From: CAYFVR01 sp964346545
GTDB taxonomy: Bacteria; Desulfobacterota; Desulfobacteria; Desulfobacterales; Desulfococcaceae
DNA: 24,138 nt
Assembly: GCA_964346545.1 (NCBI GenBank)
Contig: CAYFVR010000034.1
Location: 1-24,138, forward strand
Direction: 5' to 3'
Numbering within the stretch: position 1 is the stretch's first letter; each line of letters opens with the position of its first letter. This document shows, in pieces, positions 10,260-17,439 of the stretch. Both the position numbers and the translations under genes were made by a program. Under the pieces are notes generated by a model. That model was not told the origin of the DNA, searched no databases, and was given only the letters and a program-made list of their open reading frames with translations.

Positions 10260-12188
10260 ATGAACGGCAAGCAAATCGCGCCCCACGGCGCCTGGAAATC
10301 CCCGATCACCGCCGATCTGATCGTTTCCCATACCGTGGGTCTCTCGAATATTCAGATTGACGGCGACGACATCTATTGGCTGGAAATGCGGCCCGAAGAG
10401 GGCGGCCGCCACGCCATGGTGCATCATCTGCCCGCCCTGGAGACCGAAGACCTGACGCCGCCGCCCTGGAATGCCCGCACCCGGGTCCACGAGTACGGCG
10501 GCGGCGCGTACCTGGTGGTGGACGGCACGGCCTATTTTTCCCATTTCGACGATCAACGGCTGTATCGGCTTGCCCGGGGAGAATCTCCGGAGGCCCTCAC
10601 CGCCCAAGGACCGCTTCGGTTCGCCGACGCGGTGATGGACCGAAAACGCAATCGGCTGATCTGCGTCTGCGAGGACCACGGCGGAGACGCCAAGGAGCCG
10701 CGCAACACCATCGCGGCGGTGGATTTGTCCTCCGGCGAGGTGACCCACCTGATCTCCGGCAACGATTTTTACGCCGCGCCCCGCCTTTCCCCCGACGGAA
10801 ACCGGCTGGTCTGGCTCGCCTGGAATCATCCCCACATGCCCTGGGATTGCGCCGAGTTGTGGATGGCGTCTTTGGACGAATCGGGAGCGGCGGGGGAGGG
10901 GACGCGAATCGCCGGCGGCGGCGAGGAAGCCGCTTGTCTGCCGGCCTGGTCGCCGGACGGGGTGCTTCATTTTATCACCGATCCCACCGGCTGGTGGAAT
11001 CTGTACCGATTCGTGGATGGAGAAGTCCAACCGCTGCTGGAAATGGAGGCGGAGTTCGGCGTTCCCCACTGGGTCTTTCGGATGTCCACTTACGACTTTC
11101 TGCCGGACGGACGGATCGCCTGCGCCTACAAGCGGGACGGCTTTTGGCGGCTGGGCGTGCTGGATCCGGGAGCCGGCGAGCTGGCGGATGTTCCAACCCC
11201 CTTCACCCAGATCGGCGGAATCCGGACGCGGGGCGACGATCTGGTTTTCGTCGGCGCGTCGCCCACGGAGCCGGCCTCGGTGGTTCGGCTGGAACTTGAT
11301 GGCGGCGAGATATCGGTCCTTCGACGGTCGTTCAGCCAGACCGTGGAAGGCGGCCACCTCTCCACGCCGGAGCCGTTGGAATTTCCGACCACCCGGAACC
11401 GCACCGCTTTCGGCTTTTTCTATCCGCCGGCCAACATCGACTTCGCCGGGCCGGAGGACGAAAAACCGCCGTTGCTGGTGATCAGTCATGGGGGGCCCAC
11501 CGCTTCGGCCTCCACCGCGCTGAATCTGTCCATCCAGTTCTGGACCAGCCGGGGCATCGGCGTTTTGGACGTGGATTACGGCGGCAGCACCGGCTACGGC
11601 CGGGCCTATCGGGAACGGCTGCGCGGCCAGTGGGGCGTGGTGGATCTGGACGATTGCGAGGCCGGAGCCCGTTTTCTGGTGGAGGCGGGCAGGGCCGATC
11701 CGGATCGGCTCATGGTTCGGGGCGGCAGCGCGGGCGGCTTCACCACTCTGGCCCTGCTGGCTTTTCGGGACACGTTCAAGGCCGGCGCCAGCTATTTCGG
11801 CGTCAGCGACCTGGAGGCTCTGGCGACCGACACCCACAAATTCGAATCCAGATACCTGGACGGGCTGGTGGGCCCCTTTCCGGAACGGCGGGACCGATAC
11901 CGCGAGCGGGCGCCCATCCACGGGGCGGACGGCCTTTCCTGCCCCGTCATTTTCTTCCAGGGGCTGGAAGACGCCATCGTTCCGCCCAACCAGGCCGAAA
12001 AGATGGTGGACATCCTTCGGGAAAAGGGGATTCCGGTGGCCTATCTGGCCTTCCCCGGCGAGCAGCACGGCTTCCGCCGCTCCGAAAACATCCGCCGCAC
12101 CCTGGAGGCCGAACTCTATTTCTACGGCCGCGTGTTCCGGTTCTCCCCCGCCGACGACATCGAACCGGTGGAGATCGAGAATTTGTAG
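10260..12188 (+). CDS. S9-family (prolyl oligopeptidase-type) serine peptidase
   Basis: This 642-residue enzyme is likely a cytoplasmic dipeptidyl- or acylaminoacyl-peptidase, as no signal peptide is visible. The N-terminal part (about 1-380) has the repeated strand patterns of the S9 beta-propeller, with RLSPDGNRLVWLAW and LPAWSPDGVLHF as typical blades. The C-terminal alpha/beta-hydrolase domain carries the HGGP oxyanion motif, the nucleophile S490 in GGSAGG, D571 in GLEDAIVPP and H603 in GEQHGF, so the triad is complete. AAAGGAG (10247-10253) six bases upstream fixes ATG 10260; the longer open frame from 10128 is dismissed. It follows yqiK by 143 bases with no convincing terminator between. 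Which peptides it cleaves is unknown. Confidence 0.93.
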   Translation: MNGKQIAPHGAWKSPITADLIVSHTVGLSNIQIDGDDIYWLEMRPEEGGRHAMVHHLPALETEDLTPPPWNARTRVHEYGGGAYLVVDGTAYFSHFDDQRLYRLARGESPEALTAQGPLRFADAVMDRKRNRLICVCEDHGGDAKEPRNTIAAVDLSSGEVTHLISGNDFYAAPRLSPDGNRLVWLAWNHPHMPWDCAELWMASLDESGAAGEGTRIAGGGEEAACLPAWSPDGVLHFITDPTGWWNLYRFVDGEVQPLLEMEAEFGVPHWVFRMSTYDFLPDGRIACAYKRDGFWRLGVLDPGAGELADVPTPFTQIGGIRTRGDDLVFVGASPTEPASVVRLELDGGEISVLRRSFSQTVEGGHLSTPEPLEFPTTRNRTAFGFFYPPANIDFAGPEDEKPPLLVISHGGPTASASTALNLSIQFWTSRGIGVLDVDYGGSTGYGRAYRERLRGQWGVVDLDDCEAGARFLVEAGRADPDRLMVRGGSAGGFTTLALLAFRDTFKAGASYFGVSDLEALATDTHKFESRYLDGLVGPFPERRDRYRERAPIHGADGLSCPVIFFQGLEDAIVPPNQAEKMVDILREKGIPVAYLAFPGEQHGFRRSENIRRTLEAELYFYGRVFRFSPADDIEPVEIENL

Positions 12189-12255
12189 GGAGGAAGTCGC
12201 CGGGCTTCAAGGTCCACGGGGAGCCGAGTTCCCGAAAATGTTGAGGGCGTGAACC

Positions 12256-12705
12256 ATGCAACGACGGTATGATCGATTCAATCCCAAGAGAAAGCTCCGG
12301 AAACGGGTTTCCGAGGAACGAGACTTCTTTTCGGACCTCGCCGCGGCTGCGGGATACGGCGGGAATCCAGAGCACAAACGAAACCCTGGCGATTTCGATC
12401 TGAATCCTCCGAGTTGGCCGCGGCAAGGAAAGGCGTTGTGCGATTCCGCGGAAATTTTTTCCCGCCGAGAGGCGCTCGGCCTTCTTCAATCCGGATTGCG
12501 CAGAGGAATGGCCAGTGAACGGACCCAAGGACGGTGGCCCCGGAACGTGTGGGCGGTGAGCGACCGGGGAATTCCACTGGAAGCCCAATTGGAGAATTCC
12601 GAAACCGGCGTGTATCATGGATATCCCATGCCGACCTCGGATCCCTTGCGAGTGGAAATTCTCCGGGAATGGGACATCCGGGAAGATTGGGAACGGCAAG
12701 GATGA
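12256..12705 (+). CDS. Conserved-looking small protein, first gene of a two-gene module
   Basis: I do not know the function of this 149-residue protein. It is soluble and very basic at the N-terminus (MQRRYDRFNPKRKLRKR). It has distinctive blocks NPEHKRNPGDFDLNPP (37-52), GKALCDSAEIFSRREALGLL (58-77), RNVWAVSDRGIPLEAQ (96-111) and a Tyr-His-Gly-Tyr-Pro block (120-124). I have an impression of similar hypothetical proteins encoded beside ImmA/IrrE-like genes in other bacteria, but cannot verify it. A GAGGGCG Shine-Dalgarno lies six bases before ATG 12256. Its stop overlaps the next start (ATGA, 12702-12705), so the two products are probably made together. Codon use appears slightly less GC-biased than the neighbours, which hints at acquisition. 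It could be a toxin, an RNA-binding protein or a partner subunit. Confidence 0.75.
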   Translation: MQRRYDRFNPKRKLRKRVSEERDFFSDLAAAAGYGGNPEHKRNPGDFDLNPPSWPRQGKALCDSAEIFSRREALGLLQSGLRRGMASERTQGRWPRNVWAVSDRGIPLEAQLENSETGVYHGYPMPTSDPLRVEILREWDIREDWERQG

Positions 12706-14045
12706 CCGATATTGAATTCCAATTCTCCTGGCGCGCCGGCGAAAGCGGCCCGCCGGAGTTCGCCCAGACCCTGTGCGACCTTTCGCTGATGGCCGGGGGC
12801 GTCAATCTCACCCGCAACGAGGATCTCTGGTCCCGGACCATTCGGGATTCGGTCCTGGTTTCCGCCTATCCGCTGGCTTTTTGGCTGGCGGCTTCCTGGT
12901 GGCGGTTGAACCGGGAACCGTTGCCGGCGCGTCCGCCTTCCGTGGATTGGCGGCTGTCCCATGAGCTGGGCGCGGCCAACGAGGGCTATGTGTGGCCACG
13001 AGTCCGTTTTGCGACGGACGGGGAGTCGATGCAGGCATGGGCGTCTCCGTCCTCCGCCATCGACGGCGGCCAGTCGGTTCTTTATCTGAATGGCCTGGAC
13101 AATCCCCTCGCCATTCCATTGGATCGATTTCGGAGCCAGGCGGAGCGCTTCATTGATGCGGTGTTGAGTCGCTTGTCCGCGGTGGACCTGCCGGAAACGG
13201 ACTTGCGGGGGCTTTGGGAATTGGTTCGGGAGGAAAGCCGCGACCCCGATCGGGCCGTGTACCGGAACATCGAGGCGGAAATGGGATTCGATCCGGGCGC
13301 CTGTCCGGAGGCGATGGTGCGGGAGGCCCTTGCGCTGGCCGGCCGGATGGGTCCGGCCGCCTTTTCCGAACTTGCGCCGGTTTTCAAGCCAGATCCCGAT
13401 GCCTCTCCGGTTCCCGCCATCCTGGAAATGGCACAGGCTTCCGGCCTGGAGGGGGTCCCGGAAATCGGTCCGTCCAACCCGGAAGCCGTTTCTCCCGCCG
13501 ATCCGCCCTGGCGGCGCGCCGTTGCGACCGCGAATCGGGTCCGGGCGGAGATCGGCCAAAATGGCGCGCCGGTTTCCACCTCTCGGCTTTGCGACCTGCT
13601 GGGTCTGCGACTCGACGAGCTGGAAAGATGGCATTCTCCTGGAAGGCGTGAAGCCGGATTGGGGGTGCGCGAGTCGCCGAGCCGGATTCGCTTCATCCTT
13701 CGGAAACGTCACCCGGTCGCGCAACGGTTTGAGTTGGCCCGGTTTCTGGGGGACTACGTTTCCAGAGAAGCGAAAGACGGACAGTGGCTGGTCAGCACCG
13801 ACCTCGGGACCGCCCGTCAAAAGTTTCAGCGGGCCTTTGCGGCGGAATTTCTTTGCCCGATTTCCGCGCTGGTGGAATTTCTGGGCGAGGATTACTCCGA
13901 GACCGCCATCGAGGACGCCGCCGAGCATTTTCAGGTCGGCCAGCGGACCGTGGAATCGCTTCTGGTCAACAACGGGCTGGCCATTTTTTCCTGGGCCGGC
14001 GATTTCGCCGGGGCCGGAATCGCCGGCGCTTTTTCCGCATTTTGA
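12702..14045 (+). CDS. ImmA/IrrE-like protein with degenerate metal site
   Basis: This is a 447-residue protein. The C-terminal third resembles the ImmA/IrrE (DUF955) metallopeptidase fold: RFELARFLGDYV (342-353) aligns with the usual RFxxAHELGHxx, and RQKFQRAFAAEFLCP (371-385) with the usual ExEANxFAAELLMP. A helix-turn-helix-like DAAEHFQVGQRTVESLLVNNG (405-425) follows. The HExxH residues are replaced by R347, F348 and D351, and the downstream Glu ligand is also missing, so zinc proteolysis is unlikely. The N-terminal part (1-270) is unfamiliar, with a Trp-rich patch (61-67) and WRLSHELGAANEGYVWP (83-99). The start overlaps the previous stop by four bases. Homology to ImmA is by motif recognition only. 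It may bind a partner or nucleic acid rather than cut protein. Confidence 0.75.
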   Translation: MTDIEFQFSWRAGESGPPEFAQTLCDLSLMAGGVNLTRNEDLWSRTIRDSVLVSAYPLAFWLAASWWRLNREPLPARPPSVDWRLSHELGAANEGYVWPRVRFATDGESMQAWASPSSAIDGGQSVLYLNGLDNPLAIPLDRFRSQAERFIDAVLSRLSAVDLPETDLRGLWELVREESRDPDRAVYRNIEAEMGFDPGACPEAMVREALALAGRMGPAAFSELAPVFKPDPDASPVPAILEMAQASGLEGVPEIGPSNPEAVSPADPPWRRAVATANRVRAEIGQNGAPVSTSRLCDLLGLRLDELERWHSPGRREAGLGVRESPSRIRFILRKRHPVAQRFELARFLGDYVSREAKDGQWLVSTDLGTARQKFQRAFAAEFLCPISALVEFLGEDYSETAIEDAAEHFQVGQRTVESLLVNNGLAIFSWAGDFAGAGIAGAFSAF

Positions 14046-14067
14046 TTTCCCGCTTTCGCGATCCGCT

Positions 14068-14081
14068 CCGACCTCGGTCGG
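14068..14081 (+). terminator. Weak hairpin between two gene groups
   Basis: CCGAC (14068-14072) pairs with GTCGG (14077-14081) around CTCG, 22 bases after the ImmA-like stop. No T tract follows, so termination is doubtful. It may only weakly separate the 12256-14045 module from the next three genes. Confidence 0.2.
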
Positions 14082-14111
14082 GCGCCGGAAATTTGAAAAG
14101 GAGCATCCGCC

Positions 14112-14459
14112 ATGTCCATGAAAGAGTTGAAGAGCCGCATTCGGGACGCGATTGAGAATCTGGTGACGTTGGAAATCATGACCGCCGTGGGGCAGGTGGA
14201 CGCCGGCGGCGGGGAAGGGGGGGCGTCCCGCTCGCCGGACCTGGATTACGACGCCGATCCCAAGGTGATTCTCACCAAGATCGATCTGCTTCAGGGCGAC
14301 ATCAAGACCGTGTTCAACGAGGCGTTCGTGACCGGGAACTATCAGGCGCTGCGGGATTTTCACGCCCGGCGGGAGCAAGAGGGATACGAGATCGTCCAGA
14401 AGAACATCGCCGCCATCGAGCGGCTGCTGAACCTCGTCAACGCCAATCTGGAGAGCTGA
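14112..14459 (+). CDS. Unknown small protein, first of a three-gene unit
   Basis: I recognise no family for this 115-residue soluble protein. It opens with an amphipathic segment LKSRIRDAIENLVTLEIMTA (6-25) that resembles the start of the next gene's product. A Gly-rich acidic loop (27-50) follows, then a region predicted to be largely helical (DPKVILTKIDLLQGDIKTVF, and a C-terminal helix ending ERLLNLVNANLES). AAAAGGAG (14096-14103) lies eight bases upstream of ATG 14112; a second ATG at 14118 is less well placed. The next gene starts three bases after its stop. No signal peptide or membrane segment is seen. It probably works with its two neighbours. Confidence 0.78.
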   Translation: MSMKELKSRIRDAIENLVTLEIMTAVGQVDAGGGEGGASRSPDLDYDADPKVILTKIDLLQGDIKTVFNEAFVTGNYQALRDFHARREQEGYEIVQKNIAAIERLLNLVNANLES

Positions 14460-14462
14460 TCC

Positions 14463-15167
14463 ATGGCCGACCTCGCCGACCGGATGCGCAAACTCCTCCA
14501 CGAGCTGACCCACCTGGAAGTGGACACCATCGTCAAACCCTGCATGACCGGCCGGAAAATGCCCAAGCCCCGCCACGCCCTCATCGAGATCGCCGACAAT
14601 TACGCGGCCCGGCTGAAGCGAATGGGCCACCCGGTGGACCGGGGCGAGGGCGGTCGGGGCAGCTTCCACGCCTTCGGCCAGATTCGCGCGCGGGCGGGGG
14701 AGGCCATGGCGGCGGTGGACCGGGAATCGGAAAGGCGGGAGCTGAATGAAACCGAGGCGGTGGATCGGGTGCTCCTGTTCCGGATTCAGCGGATGTCCGA
14801 CGAGATCAAGGGGCTGCTCAACACCCTGAAGGCGCGGGGCGTGGAAGAATGGGACAACGACGCCTCCCACTCCGAGATCGAAGACCGGCGGCTCGATTTC
14901 TCTTTGGAGCCGGACGAGAGGGTGTTGATTCGGAAGATCTGGGAGATGGGGCTGGAGGAGATCGCCATGCAGACCGTCGTCCAGATCGACGGCGACATGG
15001 TCACCCGCGTCCAGCCCCGCTACGCCACCGGGGAACGGCAGATGATCCACGAAATCCACGAGCGCAGCGTGGCCACGGCGCTGGACTTGTGGGGGAATCT
15101 GATCGGGGTGGTGAAGGATTTCTTCGGCGGTCTGTCCGGGCGGGGCAAAATTCCGGGCCGGCGGTAG
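14463..15167 (+). CDS. Unknown soluble protein, second of the three-gene unit
   Basis: I recognise no family for this 234-residue protein. Residues 4-24 (LADRMRKLLHELTHLEVDTI and the next Val) align without gaps to residues 6-26 of the preceding protein, 8 of 21 identical. Near the C-terminus a second LE...Q-[VI]-D-G pattern appears (LEEIAMQTVVQIDGD, 164-178) that echoes the LEIMTAVGQVDAG of the preceding protein. The protein is charged, probably mostly helical, and has a short hydrophobic C-terminal helix (LWGNLIGVVKDFFGGL, 209-224) followed by a basic tail, which may touch the membrane. Only three bases separate it from each neighbour, so it is strongly coupled to both. Confidence 0.78.
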   Translation: MADLADRMRKLLHELTHLEVDTIVKPCMTGRKMPKPRHALIEIADNYAARLKRMGHPVDRGEGGRGSFHAFGQIRARAGEAMAAVDRESERRELNETEAVDRVLLFRIQRMSDEIKGLLNTLKARGVEEWDNDASHSEIEDRRLDFSLEPDERVLIRKIWEMGLEEIAMQTVVQIDGDMVTRVQPRYATGERQMIHEIHERSVATALDLWGNLIGVVKDFFGGLSGRGKIPGRR

Positions 15168-15170
15168 GTC

Positions 15171-15599
15171 TTGAATCTTTGGGAAGCCGGCCGGATGATG
15201 GCCGATCTGTTCGCCGGGGAGGGCTGGGTGCTCGAAACCCGGCTCCCCGGAGAAACGGCCGAAGAGGGGGACGGCCCGGTGTTGCGGACGGTCATTCAGG
15301 GGGACGCGGACTGCGTGGTGTGGGCCTCGCCGGAGGCGTTGGCGCGGCCCGACCTGTGCCGGGCCCATCTGGAGAGAATGGCCGCGGCCGCGGCCGCGGT
15401 TCGCCGCTTTCGTCGAACCGTTCGGTGGTCGGTGTTCGGCGCGCGTTGGGTCGCGGTGTTTTCCTGCGGAGCGGGCGCGACGGAATTGCTCATGGGGCAT
15501 GCGCCCTGGCCGCTATTGGGCGTTTTGGCGTCGGCCCCCGGATTTTTCATCCCCCGCCTCATCCGGTGGCGCATCGGCCGGCGGCCGGGGCGCCGGTAG
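15171..15599 (+). CDS. Unknown two-helix membrane protein, third of the unit
   Basis: This 142-residue protein has no recognised family. A soluble N-terminal part (1-78, with DADCVVWASPEAL) is followed by two hydrophobic helices (about 88-106 and 111-130). Each outer side is rich in Arg (79-85 and 129-142), which predicts cytoplasmic N- and C-termini. TTG 15171 is chosen because the 3-base spacing matches the other junctions of the unit and keeps N-terminal residues; ATG 15195 is an alternative. The last residues and the stop codon lie inside a very stable nested hairpin. It may anchor the two preceding soluble proteins at the membrane, which is an inference from context. Confidence 0.68.
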   Translation: MNLWEAGRMMADLFAGEGWVLETRLPGETAEEGDGPVLRTVIQGDADCVVWASPEALARPDLCRAHLERMAAAAAAVRRFRRTVRWSVFGARWVAVFSCGAGATELLMGHAPWPLLGVLASAPGFFIPRLIRWRIGRRPGRR

Positions 15600-15614
15600 C
15601 CGATGCGCCACCGG
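15563..15614. terminator. Bidirectional hairpin terminator between convergent genes
   Basis: The arms 15563-15578 (CCGGTGGCGCATCGGC) and 15599-15614 are a perfect 16 bp inverted repeat. The 20-base loop allows a further CCGGCG/CGCCGG stem (15578-15583 with 15591-15596). It lies between two convergent genes and includes the stop codon of the plus-strand gene. No long T tract follows on either strand, so termination is inferred from stability and position. Confidence 0.65.
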
Positions 15615-15636
15615 AACGGTTTCGGGAGAAATCGCT

Positions 15637-16191
15637 TTAAATCTTGCATTCCTTCATGGTATGAAACACTATGGCGAACACGTCGGTCAGCCGCAGCACG
15701 CCGACGATTTTTCGACTCCGGGTCACCAGAAGGGACTGATGGTGCCCCAGGACGAAGTGATGGATCGCCTTGTTGAGGGAGATGTTTTCCTCCACGCATT
15801 CGCCTTCGGAAAGGGACTGCATGAAATCCTTCACCTTGGCCTGGGCGGCCTTTCGGCAGATGTCCCGCATGGGCTCGTCCAGCAGCCGATACTGTTCCAT
15901 GATGGATTCCATGAATTCCGGCGTGAAGCCGAAGCGGGACAGCCGCTGACCTTCGAACATCTCTTCGTATTTGGGCTCCAGGGCGCGCAGGGCGTCCAGT
16001 TGGCTGATTTTCCCGACCGCCTCGCCCGATTCGTCCAGAACCAGAATGGCGCGATGGCGATAGCGGGTGTGATCGAAATCCTCCTGGGCCTTCTCCAGTT
16101 CCCGCACCGCCTCCAGCAGGGTGGCCTCTTTGCCGACGGTGGCGTATTCGGACAACGGCACCATGACGTCCTTGATTGAAATCGTTTCCAT
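15637..16191 (-). CDS. CBS-domain protein
   Basis: This 184-residue protein has two CBS motifs. The first is about 5-75 (ISIKDVMVPLSEYATVGKEA to AILVLDESGEAVGKISQLDA) and the second about 118-178 (KVKDFMQSLSEGECVEENIS to QSLLVTRSRKIVGVLRLTDV). They are separated by a helical insert of about 40 residues (YEEMFEGQRLSRFGFTPEFM and following). CBS pairs usually bind adenine nucleotides and act as energy or nucleotide sensors; there is no attached enzyme domain. The start at 16191 is supported by GGGAGA six bases upstream on the minus strand; the open frame beyond it is dismissed. It is divergent from the cation-efflux gene and could share its control region. The target is unknown. Confidence 0.88.
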   Translation of the reverse strand: METISIKDVMVPLSEYATVGKEATLLEAVRELEKAQEDFDHTRYRHRAILVLDESGEAVGKISQLDALRALEPKYEEMFEGQRLSRFGFTPEFMESIMEQYRLLDEPMRDICRKAAQAKVKDFMQSLSEGECVEENISLNKAIHHFVLGHHQSLLVTRSRKIVGVLRLTDVFAIVFHTMKECKI

Positions 16192-16221
16192 GGCTGGTCT
16201 CCCGCGAAGATTGGAATTTTT

Positions 16222-16250
16222 CTCGTAAAGTGGGGCCGTGATACGGTCAA
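16222..16250 (-). promoter_or_regulatory. Possible promoter of the CBS gene
   Basis: On the minus strand TTGACC (16250-16245) and TACGAG (16227-16222) are 17 bases apart, 31 bases upstream of the start codon. The -10 match is poor (3 of 6), so this is only a candidate within the 207-base divergent intergenic region. Confidence 0.25.
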
Positions 16251-16398
16251 AAGGGGCGGATGGCCGATTTGCGTCGGTCCTTGGGTTCCAACGGAAAATC
16301 CTTATCATGCGATTTCGAAAATATCAACATGGACCCGCCCGGGCGGGCAACGTTTTTTGGGACGGACGTTGCGTTCCGCCAATCGGGAGCCTTCCGGC

Positions 16399-17439
16399 AT
16401 GAGCGCGCCCGCGGCGGCCGATGGCGGCCGAAAGGATGCGTCCGTAAGCCGCGTTCAAATTCGGGCCATCGGTCTGTCCCTGGCGGTGGCCGCGGGCCTG
16501 ATGGCCGCCAAGTTTTACGTCTATCGAATCACCGGTTCCTCCGCCGTTCTTTCGGACGCGGTGGAGTCGATCATCAACGTGGTGGCGGCCGCCTTCGCCC
16601 TGGGTTCGATTCTGCTGGCCGCCAAACCGCCGGACGAGGATCATCCCTACGGTCATGGAAAGGTCGAATACTTTTCCGCCGGATTCGAGGGGGCGCTGAT
16701 CCTGCTGGCCGCGGCGGGCATTTTCCGGGTCGGGGTGGAGGGGTTGATGAATCCGCGTCCGCTGCCCCGGCTGGGCCTGGGCCTGCTGGTGCTGGTCGGG
16801 ACCAGTCTGGTCAATCTGCTGCTGGGCCTCGCCCTGGTCCGCACGGGACGTCGAACCCATTCCCTGGCGCTGGCGGCCGACGGAAAGCACGTGCTCACCG
16901 ACGTCTATACTTCCGCCGGGGTCGTGATCGGCCTGCTGGCCGTTCGCTGGACCGGCTGGTACTGGCTGGACGGGGCGTTGGCCATCCTGGTGGGGTTGAA
17001 CATCGTGCTGTCGGGCGTCGGTCTGGTCCGCCAGGCCGCGGACCGGCTCATGGACGCTTCCGACCCGGCGCTTCTGGAGGAAATCACCGAACGCATCAAT
17101 AAATTTCGCCGCCCCGCCTGGATCGACGTTCACCAGCTTCGGGCCTGGCGCGCCGGACGGATGGTTTTCGTGGATTTGCACCTCATTCTTCACCGGGACA
17201 TGCCGCTGCACCGCGCCCACGCGGAAAGCGAAATTCTGGCCGAACGGATTCGGCGCCATTTCGGGGGGATGGTGGAGGTGCTGGTTCATCTGGACCCCTG
17301 CGCCTTCGAGGATTGTCCGGTCTGTCCCGATGCGGGCTGCGACGTTCGGGAGGCGGCGTACCGGAAACGGGGCAACTGGGATGCCCGGCGGCTCACCGCG
17401 CCGCCGGACGCCCGAAAGGAATCGCTGGATGACGCTTGA
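16399..17439 (+). CDS. CDF-family cation efflux transporter
   Basis: This 346-residue inner-membrane antiporter of the cation diffusion facilitator family exports divalent metals (Zn, Fe, Mn or similar) in exchange for protons. Membrane helices lie at about 24-44, 58-76, 96-115, 127-148, 169-186 and 190-210, followed by a cytoplasmic domain (about 222-300). Metal-site residues are visible in SDAVESIIN (D53, E56) and HVLTD (H164, D168), and the DHPYGHGKVEYFSA motif (81-94) is classic. A cysteine cluster DPCAFEDCPVCPDAGC (299-314) ends the domain and might bind metal. The substrate cannot be assigned. GGGAG nine bases upstream supports ATG 16399 over TTG 16357. Its end overlaps the hydrolase gene by 11 bases. 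Confidence 0.92.
   Translation: MSAPAAADGGRKDASVSRVQIRAIGLSLAVAAGLMAAKFYVYRITGSSAVLSDAVESIINVVAAAFALGSILLAAKPPDEDHPYGHGKVEYFSAGFEGALILLAAAGIFRVGVEGLMNPRPLPRLGLGLLVLVGTSLVNLLLGLALVRTGRRTHSLALAADGKHVLTDVYTSAGVVIGLLAVRWTGWYWLDGALAILVGLNIVLSGVGLVRQAADRLMDASDPALLEEITERINKFRRPAWIDVHQLRAWRAGRMVFVDLHLILHRDMPLHRAHAESEILAERIRRHFGGMVEVLVHLDPCAFEDCPVCPDAGCDVREAAYRKRGNWDARRLTAPPDARKESLDDA

Noticed and set aside
13722..13767. Active ImmA/IrrE zinc peptidase
   Set aside because: The HExxH positions are Arg, Phe and Asp, and the extra Glu ligand is missing, so catalysis is not supported.
12615..15500. 961-codon minus-strand open frame across five plus-strand genes
   Set aside because: No motifs, biased composition, and the plus-strand genes have ribosome sites and tight spacing.
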